Assembly: GCF_017676345.1 (NCBI RefSeq)
Contig: NZ_JAFFZM010000005.1
Coordinates: 186,001 to 250,000, forward strand
DNA from: Streptomyces smyrnaeus
GTDB taxonomy: Bacteria; Actinomycetota; Actinomycetes; Streptomycetales; Streptomycetaceae
Reading direction: 5' to 3'
Length of the DNA stretch: 64,000 nucleotides
In this document: positions 16,301 through 24,031 of the stretch, piece after piece
Numbering within the stretch: the first letter of the stretch is position 1
Layout of the letters: each line of letters opens with the position of its first letter
Made by a program: the position numbers and the translations under genes
Notes under the pieces: model-generated
The model's input: only the letters and a program-made list of their open reading frames with translations
Databases searched by the model: none
Told to the model about the DNA's origin: nothing

Positions 16301-17947
16301 GACATAGCCCAACTGGTCCGGGTCCAGGTCGTTGCGTACGACGACGTCGTAGAGGCCCGCGCGGGCCAGGAAGTCGGCCAGTCCGGGTACTTCGCCGCCG
16401 CTCATCAGCGCCTGTTCCACCGCGTCGGTCGCCCTGCGGTTGCCCGGGGTGCCGAACGGCACGTAGTCGCGCTGCGCCCAAGGGGACTCGGCGAGCACAT
16501 CCAGCGGCTGGTCGATGGGAGAGCCCCAGCTGTAGATGCCGTGCGCTGTCGCCGGGGTGACATAGGCGCGGGTGTGCGGGCTGCGCTTCTTCAGCCAGTC
16601 GGCCGTCTGCTGCCAGTGCTTGGGCAGCTTGTCGAAAGCGCCCGGCTGCAGAATGTCCCCGTTGACGTACGGCAGGCACAACCCGGGCAGTACGGCAAGC
16701 GTCGCCGCCCACAGCAGCAGTCTGCGGCCCGGCAGTGCCCTGGTTCCCCGGACGCTGAGAGCGACGGCCGTCAGATGGGCGAGCCCGAAGCTGAGCGCGA
16801 GGGCGAGCCCCGGCTGGAACTTGTAGATGTTGCGGAACGGGCGCAGCCAGCCGTCCAGCCAGCCCTGGATCTGCTCGGCGAACGGTGCGCCCAGCGCTCC
16901 CGCGTACCCGGCGAGCATGATGCCGGTGACGGTCACCGTCGTCAGCAGCAGCCAGCGGCGCTCCGGCAGATCGCGGCGGGCCAGCCCGGCCAGCCCCAGC
17001 GCGGCGGCGAAGGCACCGCCGAGAACGGCCGGCCAGCCGGCCGCCACCGTCCATCCGGCGGGCAGCCATGGTTCGCCGAAGTTCAGATAGGCCGTCCAGT
17101 TGCCGCTGCCGCGCAGCATCTCGGTGGCCGACATGGTGCCTGTGGTGGTCTCGGCGTTCTCCACGTACGGCATGAAGTCCTCGCCGTACGTGCCGAGCAG
17201 CAGCAGCGGCACCCACCACCAGATGGTGGCCAGCACGACGCCCGGCAGCCACCAGGCCAGCAGGGTGCGGCGGGTGCGTCCGGTGCGGGTGGCGACGTAC
17301 AGCAGCGCGGGCAGCAGCGCGGCGAGCGTGGAGGCCGCGTTGACGCCGCCCATGAAGGGGATCGCCAGCGCCGAGCGGGCGGCCGCCACCCGGGGCGCCA
17401 CCAGGGTGCCGGTCAGCGGCAGCAGCACCCACGGCAGAACGGCACCCGGCAGCGCGGCGGCCGAGGTGGAGCCGATCACGATGGTGTAGGTGGGCCACAG
17501 GGCGTAGACCACAGCGGCCGGCAGCCTGGTGGCGCTCGTGCCCACCCCGAGCCGTTCGGCCAGCCGCAGCGCCCCCCAGAAGGCCGCGGAGACGATCAGC
17601 GACATCCACAGCCGCTCGGCCAGCCAGGTCGGTATCTGGAGCAGATCGGTCAGCCCGTAGTACGGCAGCGCGGGGAAGAGATAGCCGACGTACTGGTCGG
17701 CGATCCCCCCGAACCCGCCCCGGTCGTGCCACAGCTGCCCCAGGTCACCCAGGAACTGCCAGGGGTCGGCCGCCACGCCCAGCTTGGTCTCGAACGTCAT
17801 CTTCCCCGGAGACTTGGCGAGGAAGGCGACCAGCACGACCGCCCAGAAGCCGAACAGCCAGCGCCGCCCCCTGGGGCGCTCCGGAGGGGGAGCGGGCCGC
17901 GGGGACGGAGCCGGGGCCTGGGGTGGCGCCTGGACGGTCGTGGTCAT
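13391..17947 (-). CDS. AftD-like alpha-(1->3)-arabinofuranosyltransferase
   Basis: This is a very large membrane protein of 1,518 residues. Residues 30-430 carry about a dozen transmembrane helices of the GT-C type with an early acidic periplasmic segment (DPWQFLGDLGQLW). Long extracellular beta-rich regions follow, including two F5/8-type-C-like carbohydrate-binding stretches (NWLFHLPQYEPVGAFDGNPD and ARNLVDGNLSTAWIAGDKP). Four more helices and a Pro/Gln-rich tail end it. The size and order match mycobacterial AftD, which uses decaprenyl-phospho-arabinose. Streptomycetes lack mycobacterial arabinogalactan, so the acceptor here is unknown. I chose ATG 17947 for its ATGA overlap with the upstream methyltransferase. 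Confidence 0.9.
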   Translation of the reverse strand: MTTTVQAPPQAPAPSPRPAPPPERPRGRRWLFGFWAVVLVAFLAKSPGKMTFETKLGVAADPWQFLGDLGQLWHDRGGFGGIADQYVGYLFPALPYYGLTDLLQIPTWLAERLWMSLIVSAAFWGALRLAERLGVGTSATRLPAAVVYALWPTYTIVIGSTSAAALPGAVLPWVLLPLTGTLVAPRVAAARSALAIPFMGGVNAASTLAALLPALLYVATRTGRTRRTLLAWWLPGVVLATIWWWVPLLLLGTYGEDFMPYVENAETTTGTMSATEMLRGSGNWTAYLNFGEPWLPAGWTVAAGWPAVLGGAFAAALGLAGLARRDLPERRWLLLTTVTVTGIMLAGYAGALGAPFAEQIQGWLDGWLRPFRNIYKFQPGLALALSFGLAHLTAVALSVRGTRALPGRRLLLWAATLAVLPGLCLPYVNGDILQPGAFDKLPKHWQQTADWLKKRSPHTRAYVTPATAHGIYSWGSPIDQPLDVLAESPWAQRDYVPFGTPGNRRATDAVEQALMSGGEVPGLADFLARAGLYDVVVRNDLDPDQLGYVPPQIVKRTLEASGYRKVKAFGPTLTGGRIPEDTPVQVAGFYPRQRAVEIYEPTDTARPKRVALKPVSRTAQVSGGPEALLPLAADERIKGRPTVLTGDNHPGLGTPSLQVKGDGLRRADTRFGLVNTNTSYTYTADERNHPDSLQQPGEKPKQILPIEGTRHQTTSVLRGAKSVTASSSGNWLFHLPQYEPVGAFDGNPDTAWAEGSAGEPEGQWIKAEFRGAVDIPRQIEVVPLPGDATRAAPTRVQVETDRGTASSFLRPTGERQKIKAPQGAARWLKLTITDAQPPRAGLSGAGFSEIDIPDVQVTRLLKLPTDSENARADSELVSLHRGDDPGGLSPVSSEVGLHRKFSTAARSDYDVRARALPVPGRELDRLLDEAAPGSRDRITASVDSTAKTGTSLSARNLVDGNLSTAWIAGDKPTIRLKWPEKREIGEIVLAPAGGISTAAEEVRISSPDGATTAEVDKNGQARFEPIETNRMTLTVTKTKPLTVHNPVADRKLQLPVGLNEVYLPALDDFRVPAPDADQKFELPCGKGPALAVDGTLHTTKASGKVRDLTERRPIDVELCAGEAKDGSLELDAGAHTVEAGDTGPLAITDVTLGSGDQGAAPKAAADGPAADDTRQSDAAQAADSGDRKSVARDWAGDERTVEVGDGPAAYLQTHENANDGWKATLNGKELRPLRLDGWQQGFLVPAGETGTVKLEYEPATWYTAGLVGGGLGIAALLCLAFIGARRGTPLGAGEDRDPVPAPGWVLGTAALTLVVALVAGPYALVVPALAVAARLRPGVLAPVALVAMAGAGVVAALGAGSTLADGRGAFGHTAQALALLALAAAVVTLPARHESAPAHAAEPGPWAPEPGPPSASAPPVPPHPQQSRQPQEQQHSAYGSEAATAQLPPVPPAPYGGHSPTLPDAPAAGGAGSPGGAPPGDPGQEPHTRPAHSPPDDQRHDPHQGHRPDPHEGEEPAP

Positions 17948-18672
17948 GTGGGACACCGCCGGAGGATGAGGAGGAGGTTCCAGGTGGCGAACTCGCGCAG
18001 CCCGGGGACGCGGGTGATGGCACCCGCGAGGAACGGCCAGTAGCGGGAGCGGGCAGTAACGAGCTCCACGTCGTCCCGGGCGCGCACGTGACGGAGGGTG
18101 GGTCCGATGTGCACGGCGAACAGGTTCTCGCCGAGGGTGTGCTTGGCGGGGCGGCCGGTACGGCGCCGGTAGCGGGCGCGGGCGCGTTCGGCCCCCAGGT
18201 AGTGCCAGGGGGCCGTCTCATGGCCGCCCCAGGGGGAGTACCAGTTGGTGAACGACACATAGATCAGCCCGCCGGGGCGGGTCACGCGGATCATCTCGGA
18301 CAGGAAGGTCTGCGGATCGGCGACGTGTTCGAGCACATTGGACGAGAAGCACACGTCCGCCGCCCCGTCGGCCAGCGGCAGCAGATAGCCGTCGGCCACG
18401 ACCGCGCCTTCCGGCTTGCGGCCGCCCGCGTGCAACTCCCGCGGATCGGGCTCGAACAGGTAGCAGAGTGCCTGCCGGCGGCGGAACTCCTCGGTGAAGT
18501 GCCCGCTGCCGCCGCCGACGTCCACGACGGTGCGGCCCTCCAGCGGAACCAAGCGCGCGACCTGTTGCACCGCGTCCCGCGCGAGCAGGCCGTAGCAGTG
18601 CTCCGGGTCCGACTGCTCGCGCAGGAAGGCCCGGAAGAGCGCGACGGATCGTCTGATGGAGGGGTCCCGCAC
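17944..18672 (-). CDS. class I SAM-dependent methyltransferase beside AftD-like gene
   Basis: The 242-residue protein contains VVDVGGGSGHFTEEFRRR (motif I), FEPDPRELH, and LPLADGAADVCFSSNVLEHVADPQTFLSEMIRVTRPGGLIYVSFTNW. The trailing part (SPWGGHETAPWHYLG..RYRRRTGR..KHTLGENLF) resembles the methyltransferase found near aftD and a GT4 gene in mycobacteria (Rv0224c region), from memory of that locus. The GTG start is six bases after the glycosyltransferase stop, and its stop overlaps the AftD-like start. A role in decorating the same glycan is inferred from context. Confidence 0.88.
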   Translation of the reverse strand: MRDPSIRRSVALFRAFLREQSDPEHCYGLLARDAVQQVARLVPLEGRTVVDVGGGSGHFTEEFRRRQALCYLFEPDPRELHAGGRKPEGAVVADGYLLPLADGAADVCFSSNVLEHVADPQTFLSEMIRVTRPGGLIYVSFTNWYSPWGGHETAPWHYLGAERARARYRRRTGRPAKHTLGENLFAVHIGPTLRHVRARDDVELVTARSRYWPFLAGAITRVPGLREFATWNLLLILRRCPT

Positions 18673-18678
18673 GCCCTG

Positions 18679-19950
18679 TCACCACCCCACGGGAACGGGA
18701 CCGGGGACCGGATGGGCGGAGTCCCCGCCCGGGTCGGTGCGGCCGAAAGCGGGCGACGAGGGGGAGCCGACGGCGCGGGCGTACGCCTCTGCCGCGACGG
18801 CCCGGAAACCGCGCACCGTGTGGGCCCAGCGGAACCGGGCCGCCCTGCGCTCCGCCGCGCGGCCCAGCGCCAGCCGGCGTTCGGCCGACAGCGCCAGTGC
18901 GCACCAGTGCGCGGCGAACGAACTCTCGCCGCGCGCCAGCAGACCGGTCACCCCGTCCTCGACCGAGTCGCGCAGCCCGGGGATGTCGAAACCGACCGCG
19001 GGGGTGCCGCGCGCCGCGGCCTCCATGACGACCAGCCCCCACCCTTCCACCAGAGAGGGGTGCAGCAGCATCCAGGAACGGCACAGCAGCCGGTGCTTCT
19101 CGCCCTCACTGATGTGCCCGGTGAAGGTGACACCGGGTCCGGCCATGGCCTCCAGTGCCGGCCGCTCCGGGCCGTCGCCGACGATGACCAGCCGGCCGCC
19201 GGTGACCGGCCTGACCCGTTCCCACAGGCGCAGCAGCAGATCGATCCGCTTGTACTCGACAAGTCGCCCCATGGCCAGGAACAGCGGCTCGGGCGACTTG
19301 GGGTGCGGCGGACCCGGCTCCTCGACACCGTTGTGGACGATGCGGATCTCCTCCTCGGGCACCCCGATCCCGGTCAGCGCCCGCGCGGTCGACCCGGAGA
19401 CGGCGACCTTCAGGTTGTGCCGGTGGTTGCGGGCCAGCGCCCAGTGTTCGAGCTGCCGGCCCAGCCGCGCGGCAGGAGCCGGATAGCGCATGCCCCACAG
19501 GTCGGTGTGCACGTGGTTGACGAAGCAGAGCGTCGGTCCGCGGTGCCACAGGGGCGCGAGGTACGGCATGCCGTTGCAGACCTCCACCAGGAGATCGCAG
19601 TCGCCGATCTGCCGGGCGAAGGCGCTGCGGGCGCGCAGGAAGTGGGTGGTGTCGCTCCCCGCCGACACGACGCGGTAGTCGCGGTAGGCGGCGGGACCAC
19701 CGCACAGCAGGGTGACTTGGTGGCCGTGGAGGGTGAGGCCTTCGGCGATCCGGTCGATCAGCAGCTCGGAGCCGCCTGCGGCCGGGTTGCCGAGGTCGCG
19801 CCGGGCCAGGAAGACGATGCGGCGGGGAGACCCTGGATCGGCCGGACGCTGCCTGCGCGGGGCGGAGCCCTGCCCGGTGGCGGGGGCAGGCGCGAGGGCG
19901 GTGTGCTGGCCGTGTGGGGGGACCAGGGAGGGTCGTACGTGCTGGGGCAT
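18679..19950 (-). CDS. glycosyltransferase family 4
   Basis: I place the start at ATG 19950 behind TTGGAG; earlier in-frame codons run through the repeat-rich gap and are not coding. The 423-residue GT-B enzyme has the N-terminal acceptor motif IVFLARRDLGNPAAGGSE, the interdomain IRIVHNGVEEP, and the donor-site GRLVEYKRIDLLLRLWE and HPSLVEGWGLVVMEAAARGTPAVG (EX7E glutamates). It is cytoplasmic, retaining, and probably acts on a lipid-linked or nucleotide-sugar-fed precursor. It is the first gene of the eight-gene envelope operon, so its promoter must lie in the 636-bp gap upstream. Confidence 0.9.
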   Translation of the reverse strand: MPQHVRPSLVPPHGQHTALAPAPATGQGSAPRRQRPADPGSPRRIVFLARRDLGNPAAGGSELLIDRIAEGLTLHGHQVTLLCGGPAAYRDYRVVSAGSDTTHFLRARSAFARQIGDCDLLVEVCNGMPYLAPLWHRGPTLCFVNHVHTDLWGMRYPAPAARLGRQLEHWALARNHRHNLKVAVSGSTARALTGIGVPEEEIRIVHNGVEEPGPPHPKSPEPLFLAMGRLVEYKRIDLLLRLWERVRPVTGGRLVIVGDGPERPALEAMAGPGVTFTGHISEGEKHRLLCRSWMLLHPSLVEGWGLVVMEAAARGTPAVGFDIPGLRDSVEDGVTGLLARGESSFAAHWCALALSAERRLALGRAAERRAARFRWAHTVRGFRAVAAEAYARAVGSPSSPAFGRTDPGGDSAHPVPGPVPVGW

Positions 19951-20586
19951 TGGTGCTCCAACTCGTCTCAGGGTGCGGTAGGAACCGATGCGGTGGGGGC
20001 CGTCTCGGACGAGGTCGTCTCGGTGAGGCTTGTGGGGTCGGTGGGGCTTGTGGGTTGGTCGGTCGGTGGTGCTGGTGAATCGGTCGTGGGGCGGGCGGGG
20101 AGCTGTGCGGTGCGGGGGTCGTGCGTGGCGGTGAAGCCGTTGTGTCGCGGTGAGTCGCTGCGGTTCGTCGCTGGTTCGTAGCTGTGGTGAGCCGTTGTCG
20201 TGAGCGGTGTCGTGAGCCGGTGCGGTGGCGGTGAAGCCGTTGCTGTTGCGTCGCGGTGCATTGCGGTGCGTTTGCGGTGCGTTTGCCGTGGGGCCTGTGC
20301 GTTGCGGTGCGTTTGCAGTGGAGCTCGTGCGTGGCAGTGCGTTGCCTCGCCTTGCGCAGAAGATGCGAAGGCTCTGCGGGGGCCGTGCGCGCGGGGTGTG
20401 CGGGGCGGTGCGCGTCGGATGGCTCAGTGTTTGCCGCAGTGTTCGCGGGTGGCTACTCACCGGAGTGACAATTTTGCTCCGGAATGAGCCTGATGCTTCA
20501 TCACTTCGCGCTCTGTCGCGTGTTCAACCATTCCCGGCCGGGATGAGCCGGGACCGCCGATGCTCAACCGTGCGCACACGCCACCC
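19951..20586. repeat. 636-bp gene-free, GT-skewed, repeat-rich leader region
   Basis: No credible gene is present. The plus strand is strongly enriched in G and T. An 18-mer GTGGCGGTGAAGCCGTTG occurs at 20125-20142 and again exactly 100 bases later at 20225-20242. TTGCGGTGCGTTTG occurs at 20261, 20272 and 20302, and GGCTTGTGGGG-type repeats lie around 20025-20055. The minus-strand operon starting at 19950 must read through or start within it. A less skewed, A/T-richer patch near 20460-20500 is the best guess for a promoter. Confidence 0.7.
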
Positions 20587-21570
20587 TCATCCCTCGGCCC
20601 GGCCGTCCGGGGCGTGCCGCGCCCGGCTCGCGGTGGGGCGGCCCCTGGCGACCAGTACGGCCCCCGCCACCGCGCACACCCCGCCGGCCGTCACCGCGCC
20701 GATGGGAGCGACACTGCCGACCAGCCGCAGCCGCGAGTTGTCGTCCTTTGCCAGGTCGACGGCCTCCTGCTGGGTCTTCTTGGTGAAGGCCAGCTTGTCG
20801 CTCTGCAGCAGCGTCACCTTGTCTTCCTTGCCGCCAGGTGCGCGCAGCACCAGCTTCGGCCCCGTCGCCGCGTACAGGATGCGGCCGGTGCGCTGGTCGA
20901 CGATGAAGTCCAGGCCCGAATTCGAGTACCACTCCTCGGCGTTGACCTGGCCGCTCTTGGGCCGGTCCACGAGCAGTCCGGGCACCTGCCGGGTGCCGGC
21001 CCGGGTGGGCTTCACCGTCCCGGTGAAGCGCAGCCCCTCGTGGCCGCGCACCTTCGCCTCGCCCTTGTAGCGCAGCGGGACGGTGGCCCCCAGGCTGCTG
21101 TCCCACCAGGAGTAGTCGCGCTTCTCCACGTCGAACGGCCACTTCAGATACGCCTCTCCGGCGATGTCCTTCGGCTTTGAGCGGCAGCAGTTCACCGGCC
21201 GGTTGCTCTTGCGGTCGGTCACCAGGCGCTCGGTCGTCCACTGGAACGACTTGCGTGGGTCGTCCAGTTTGCGGGTCTTGGGGTTGTCGATGGTCTGTGA
21301 GACGTTCCACACGGCCCGCCCGCTCTTCTCACTGGCCGCGACGTCTCCCAGCACGCGCCGGGTGACGGTGAGCTTCTGGTCGCTCTTGGTCTTGAGTTCC
21401 TGCTGGTCGAAGTACTTGCCCGTGCCGGTGAAGACCGAGGTGATGTTCACATCGGTGGGAGTGCGCTTCGCCCGTGGTTCGACGTACCAGGCGAGCATCG
21501 GCGAGAGCACGAGCAGGAAGACGCCGAGGCCCAGCAGGATCAGGGCGAGAGGCGATGCGGTACGGCGCAT
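20587..21570 (-). CDS. DUF3068 (PorA-like) secreted/membrane-anchored protein
   Basis: The 327-residue protein has an N-terminal uncleaved anchor or signal (LALILLGLGVFLLVLSPMLAWYV), a long extracellular domain with the family features DVNITSVFTGTGKYFD, ERLVTDRKSNRPVNCC and EAYLKWPFDVEKRDYSWWD, and a second hydrophobic helix near the C terminus (GAVTAGGVCAVAGAVLVA). DUF3068 is widespread in actinobacteria and is annotated as porin PorA-family on weak grounds. Two membrane anchors with an outside domain is the supported topology. It is followed by the repeat-rich gap and is not clearly part of the glycan operon, though the same envelope context is suggestive. Confidence 0.88.
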   Translation of the reverse strand: MRRTASPLALILLGLGVFLLVLSPMLAWYVEPRAKRTPTDVNITSVFTGTGKYFDQQELKTKSDQKLTVTRRVLGDVAASEKSGRAVWNVSQTIDNPKTRKLDDPRKSFQWTTERLVTDRKSNRPVNCCRSKPKDIAGEAYLKWPFDVEKRDYSWWDSSLGATVPLRYKGEAKVRGHEGLRFTGTVKPTRAGTRQVPGLLVDRPKSGQVNAEEWYSNSGLDFIVDQRTGRILYAATGPKLVLRAPGGKEDKVTLLQSDKLAFTKKTQQEAVDLAKDDNSRLRLVGSVAPIGAVTAGGVCAVAGAVLVARGRPTASRARHAPDGRAEG

Positions 21571-21879
21571 GGCGGGGCACTCCGAGGGTGGTCTTGGCCC
21601 GCACGCAGGGACGATCCTGCGGCAGGTGCGGCGCTACGACGGGGAAGTGCACGTTCGATGATGGGCCGCCCGACCACGTGAAGGGAACGGTCAGTTCGTC
21701 TGGACGGTCCGTATGGGCCGGAAACCGTAGGCCGTCTCTTGACACCGAGTCAATGCCCGTCGACACTCGGCACCTCACAAGGGGTTGGCTCCTGGGGCGG
21801 GGCCGTCGCACCGAACCGTCATGTTTCCGCGTGGCGGGTACGGCCACCACGGCACCGACAAGAGAGGTTCGCCTCCGCC
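21571..21879. promoter_or_regulatory. divergent gap with TTGAC-N5-GTCAA inverted repeat
   Basis: This 309-bp region separates DUF3068 (minus) from a small exported protein (plus). A perfect inverted repeat TTGAC ACCGA GTCAA lies at 21739-21753, and its first arm can also act as a -35 (TTGACA). No convincing -10 is placed 17 bases away. I see no gene in the stretch. Confidence 0.4.
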
Positions 21880-22245
21880 ATGCACAGACTCCTCGCCGCC
21901 GCGCTCACCTGCGTGGTCGCCGCCGGTCTCGCCGTCGGCGCGGGCTTCGGCATCGTCGCCGCGCTCAATGCCGCACCGGAGCAGCCCAACGTGCCGCTGG
22001 TGCACTTCCACTCGTCACCGGACGAGGTCCCCGGCCTCGGTGAGTCCGCGTCGCCCTCCGCCTCGCCCAGCGGTTCGGCGAGTCCGTCCCGCAGCGGCGC
22101 CTCCCACGACTCCGGCGCCGCCGAGCGGTCGGAGGAGTCCCCCGGAGGCGATGACGGCGGTGCCGCTTCGTCGGCCTCGCCCGGTGCCGCGGGCAGTTCC
22201 CGGGGAGCGGAGGAGCCTGCCGCCTCCGCCACGCCAAGGGGGTGA
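21880..22245 (+). CDS. small membrane-anchored Ser/Ala/Pro-rich protein
   Basis: The 121-residue protein has an N-terminal transmembrane helix or signal (LLAAALTCVVAAGLAVGAGFGIVAAL) followed by a short VPLVHFHSSPDEVP segment and then 70 residues of Ser/Ala/Glu/Gly repeats (SASPSASPSGSASPSRSG). It is probably tethered outside with a disordered tail. The ATG at 21880 has AGAGAGG twelve bases upstream, a weak ribosome site. Its stop overlaps the GTG of the PucR regulator (GTGA), so the two are coupled. No function is recognisable. Confidence 0.7.
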   Translation: MHRLLAAALTCVVAAGLAVGAGFGIVAALNAAPEQPNVPLVHFHSSPDEVPGLGESASPSASPSGSASPSRSGASHDSGAAERSEESPGGDDGGAASSASPGAAGSSRGAEEPAASATPRG

Positions 22246-23474
22246 CGGTGACATCCGCGCCCGCCCGCTCGGCCTGGCAGGACGTACCGCCGCTGCGGGT
22301 ACGCCAGTTCGCCGAGCGCGCCATGGCCGAGGTTCCGGTGCTCGCCCACGACATCCTCACCGCGATCCGGCGCGAGTACCCCGCCCTGCCGCAGGTGCTG
22401 GACGACTCGGGCGAGTCGATGGCGCTCATCGGTATCCGGCGCGCCCTGGAGCACTTCGTGGAGAATCTGGCCACCGGATTGGAGGCCCCGCACGTCCCCC
22501 CGCAGGTCTTCCAGGAGTTCGGCCGGGGCGAGGTCCTCCAAGGGCGCAGCCTCGACTCGCTGCAGGCCATCTACCGGCTCGGCATCCGGCTGGCCTGGCG
22601 CCGGTTCGCCGAGATCGGCACCCAGATGGAGATCCCGGCGCCCGCGATGTACGAGCTGGCCGAATCCGGCTTCCAGTACCTCGACGGCCTGGTGGCCGAG
22701 TCCGTGCGCGGCTACGCGGAGGCGGCGGCACGGCAGGCCGGCGAGCGGCTGCGGCTGCAGCGCCGGCTGCTGGACCTGCTGCTGTCCGAGCATCCGCCGC
22801 GCGGCGGCGGTGACCGTGCCGACCTGCTGGCCGACCGTGCCGCCCGCATCGGCTGGCGGATGCCGCAGACGGTGGCCGTCGCGGTGCTGGTGCGCCCTGC
22901 CCGCTCCGCCGTTCCACCCGCCGTGGGCGACGAGGTTCTGCTCGACATGGAGTGCGAGCAGCCCCGCATGGTGGTGCCCGAGCCGGAGGCGGCCGGCAGA
23001 CCGGAGCTGCTGCGCCGGGCAACCGCCGGCTGGTCGGGCGCCGTGGGGCCTCCGGTGCCGCTGGCCGACGCCGTCAAGTCGCTGCGCTGGGCCCGGTCCG
23101 CTGTCGCCCTGATGGAGCGCGGGCTGCTACCGGGCGGCGAGTTGCTCTACTGCACCGAGCACACCGAAGCACTGGTGCTGCTGCCGCCCGAGGAACTGAT
23201 CGCCGGCCTGTCACGGCGCCGGCTGGCACCCCTGGAGTCGTGCGGCCCCGCCCACAGCCGTCGGCTGGCCGAGACGCTGCTGGCCTGGCTGGAGACCCGC
23301 GGCGGCGCCCCGGAGGTGGCGGGGCGGCTGGGCGTCCACCCGCAGACGGTGCGCTACCGGCTGCGCCAGATCCGGGAACTGTGGGGCGACGAGATCGACG
23401 ACCCCGACAGCCGCTTCGAGCTGGAACTGGTGCTGCGCTCGATGCGGTTGCGCGGCGAACTGGGGCCGCACTAG
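22242..23474 (+). CDS. PucR-family transcriptional regulator
   Basis: The 410-residue protein has an N-terminal helical RsbR-like region (ALIGIRRALEHFVENLATG..VFQEFGRGEVLQGRSLDSLQAIYRLG), a central GGDEF-like degenerate region, and the C-terminal PucR HTH (EVAGRLGVHPQTVRYRLRQIRELWGDEIDDPDSRFELELVL). It starts at GTG 22242, overlapping the stop of the small exported protein. Regulators of this architecture are numerous in Streptomyces, and FasR (33684-34871) is another in this window. Targets are unknown; the coupling to a membrane-anchored protein gene is conserved-looking but unexplained. Confidence 0.9.
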   Translation: MTVTSAPARSAWQDVPPLRVRQFAERAMAEVPVLAHDILTAIRREYPALPQVLDDSGESMALIGIRRALEHFVENLATGLEAPHVPPQVFQEFGRGEVLQGRSLDSLQAIYRLGIRLAWRRFAEIGTQMEIPAPAMYELAESGFQYLDGLVAESVRGYAEAAARQAGERLRLQRRLLDLLLSEHPPRGGGDRADLLADRAARIGWRMPQTVAVAVLVRPARSAVPPAVGDEVLLDMECEQPRMVVPEPEAAGRPELLRRATAGWSGAVGPPVPLADAVKSLRWARSAVALMERGLLPGGELLYCTEHTEALVLLPPEELIAGLSRRRLAPLESCGPAHSRRLAETLLAWLETRGGAPEVAGRLGVHPQTVRYRLRQIRELWGDEIDDPDSRFELELVLRSMRLRGELGPH

Positions 23475-23511
23475 CGGAAAGCGGTGGTGCTCGCGCTGCC
23501 CGTGCTGCCGC

Positions 23512-23904
23512 TCACCAACCGGTGCGGCGCTCCATCCGCGTCCCGGCGATCCGGGAGAACACCATGATGTCGCTCGGTTCCTCGACCGTCGTGCGGTGCC
23601 AGCGGCCCCGGGGCACGACGTAGGCCGTGCCCGGGGTGAGTCTGGCCACCAACTCACCGTCCGGGTCCCGAGGGTCGTCCTCCTTGCGCAGGTACACCCG
23701 CACCGCGCCGCTCAGTACGCACAGCACCTCTTCGCCGTCCGAGTGCTGCTCCCAGGACTCGGGATGTGCGTCGGCGTCGCTGTCGACGTGCAGCGTCACC
23801 ACCGTCCAGCCGGCGAGGTCGGGCGACATCCGGCGCTGCTCGGTGCGTACGTCACCTGCCGGGCCGAGCCGGAACATCGAAGAGAACAGATCCACCGCGG
23901 TCAT
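23512..23904 (-). CDS. cupin-domain protein
   Basis: I start the 130-residue product at ATG 23904, behind GAGGGGG; an upstream in-frame start (23940) would lie in the operator region. It is a single cupin barrel with motif 1-like HPESWEQHSDGEEVLCVLSG and motif 2-like PGTAYVVPRGRWHRTTV. Metal ligands are plausible: a His/Glu set in motif 1 and His in motif 2. Such proteins are small-molecule-binding or oxygenase-like. It is divergent from a TetR gene, and two matching operator-like sites lie between them, so it is probably that regulator's target. Confidence 0.85.
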   Translation of the reverse strand: MTAVDLFSSMFRLGPAGDVRTEQRRMSPDLAGWTVVTLHVDSDADAHPESWEQHSDGEEVLCVLSGAVRVYLRKEDDPRDPDGELVARLTPGTAYVVPRGRWHRTTVEEPSDIMVFSRIAGTRMERRTGW

Positions 23905-23924
23905 TGCCGCCCCCTCATCACCAA

Positions 23925-23971
23925 GTACGGTGTACGTCAACGATTGTCAGTGCAACACGTACGCCGTACGT
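23925..23971. promoter_or_regulatory. twin operator-like sites between cupin and TetR genes
   Basis: Two copies of GTAC-N3-GTACGT occur in the same orientation, at 23925-23937 and 23959-23971. Their starts are 34 bases apart (about three helical turns). The second is a perfect 15-bp palindrome ACGTACG C CGTACGT (23957-23971). The sites overlap the likely promoters of both divergent genes. Confidence 0.65.
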
Positions 23972-24031
23972 GGGTCAAGGCCCGACCCCCGAGCGTGATC
24001 CCGGGAGGATCGGCGGAAAGGCGGATGTCCG

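Noticed and set aside
15308..18043. 911-codon plus-strand frame opposite the AftD-like gene
   Set aside because: It mirrors the large minus-strand membrane protein and shows no domain; composition is typical of an antisense shadow.
20200..20487. Plus-strand Cys/Val/Arg-rich frames in the 636-bp gap
   Set aside because: They are made by GT-rich repeats; starts lack ribosome sites and several overlapping frames are equally open.
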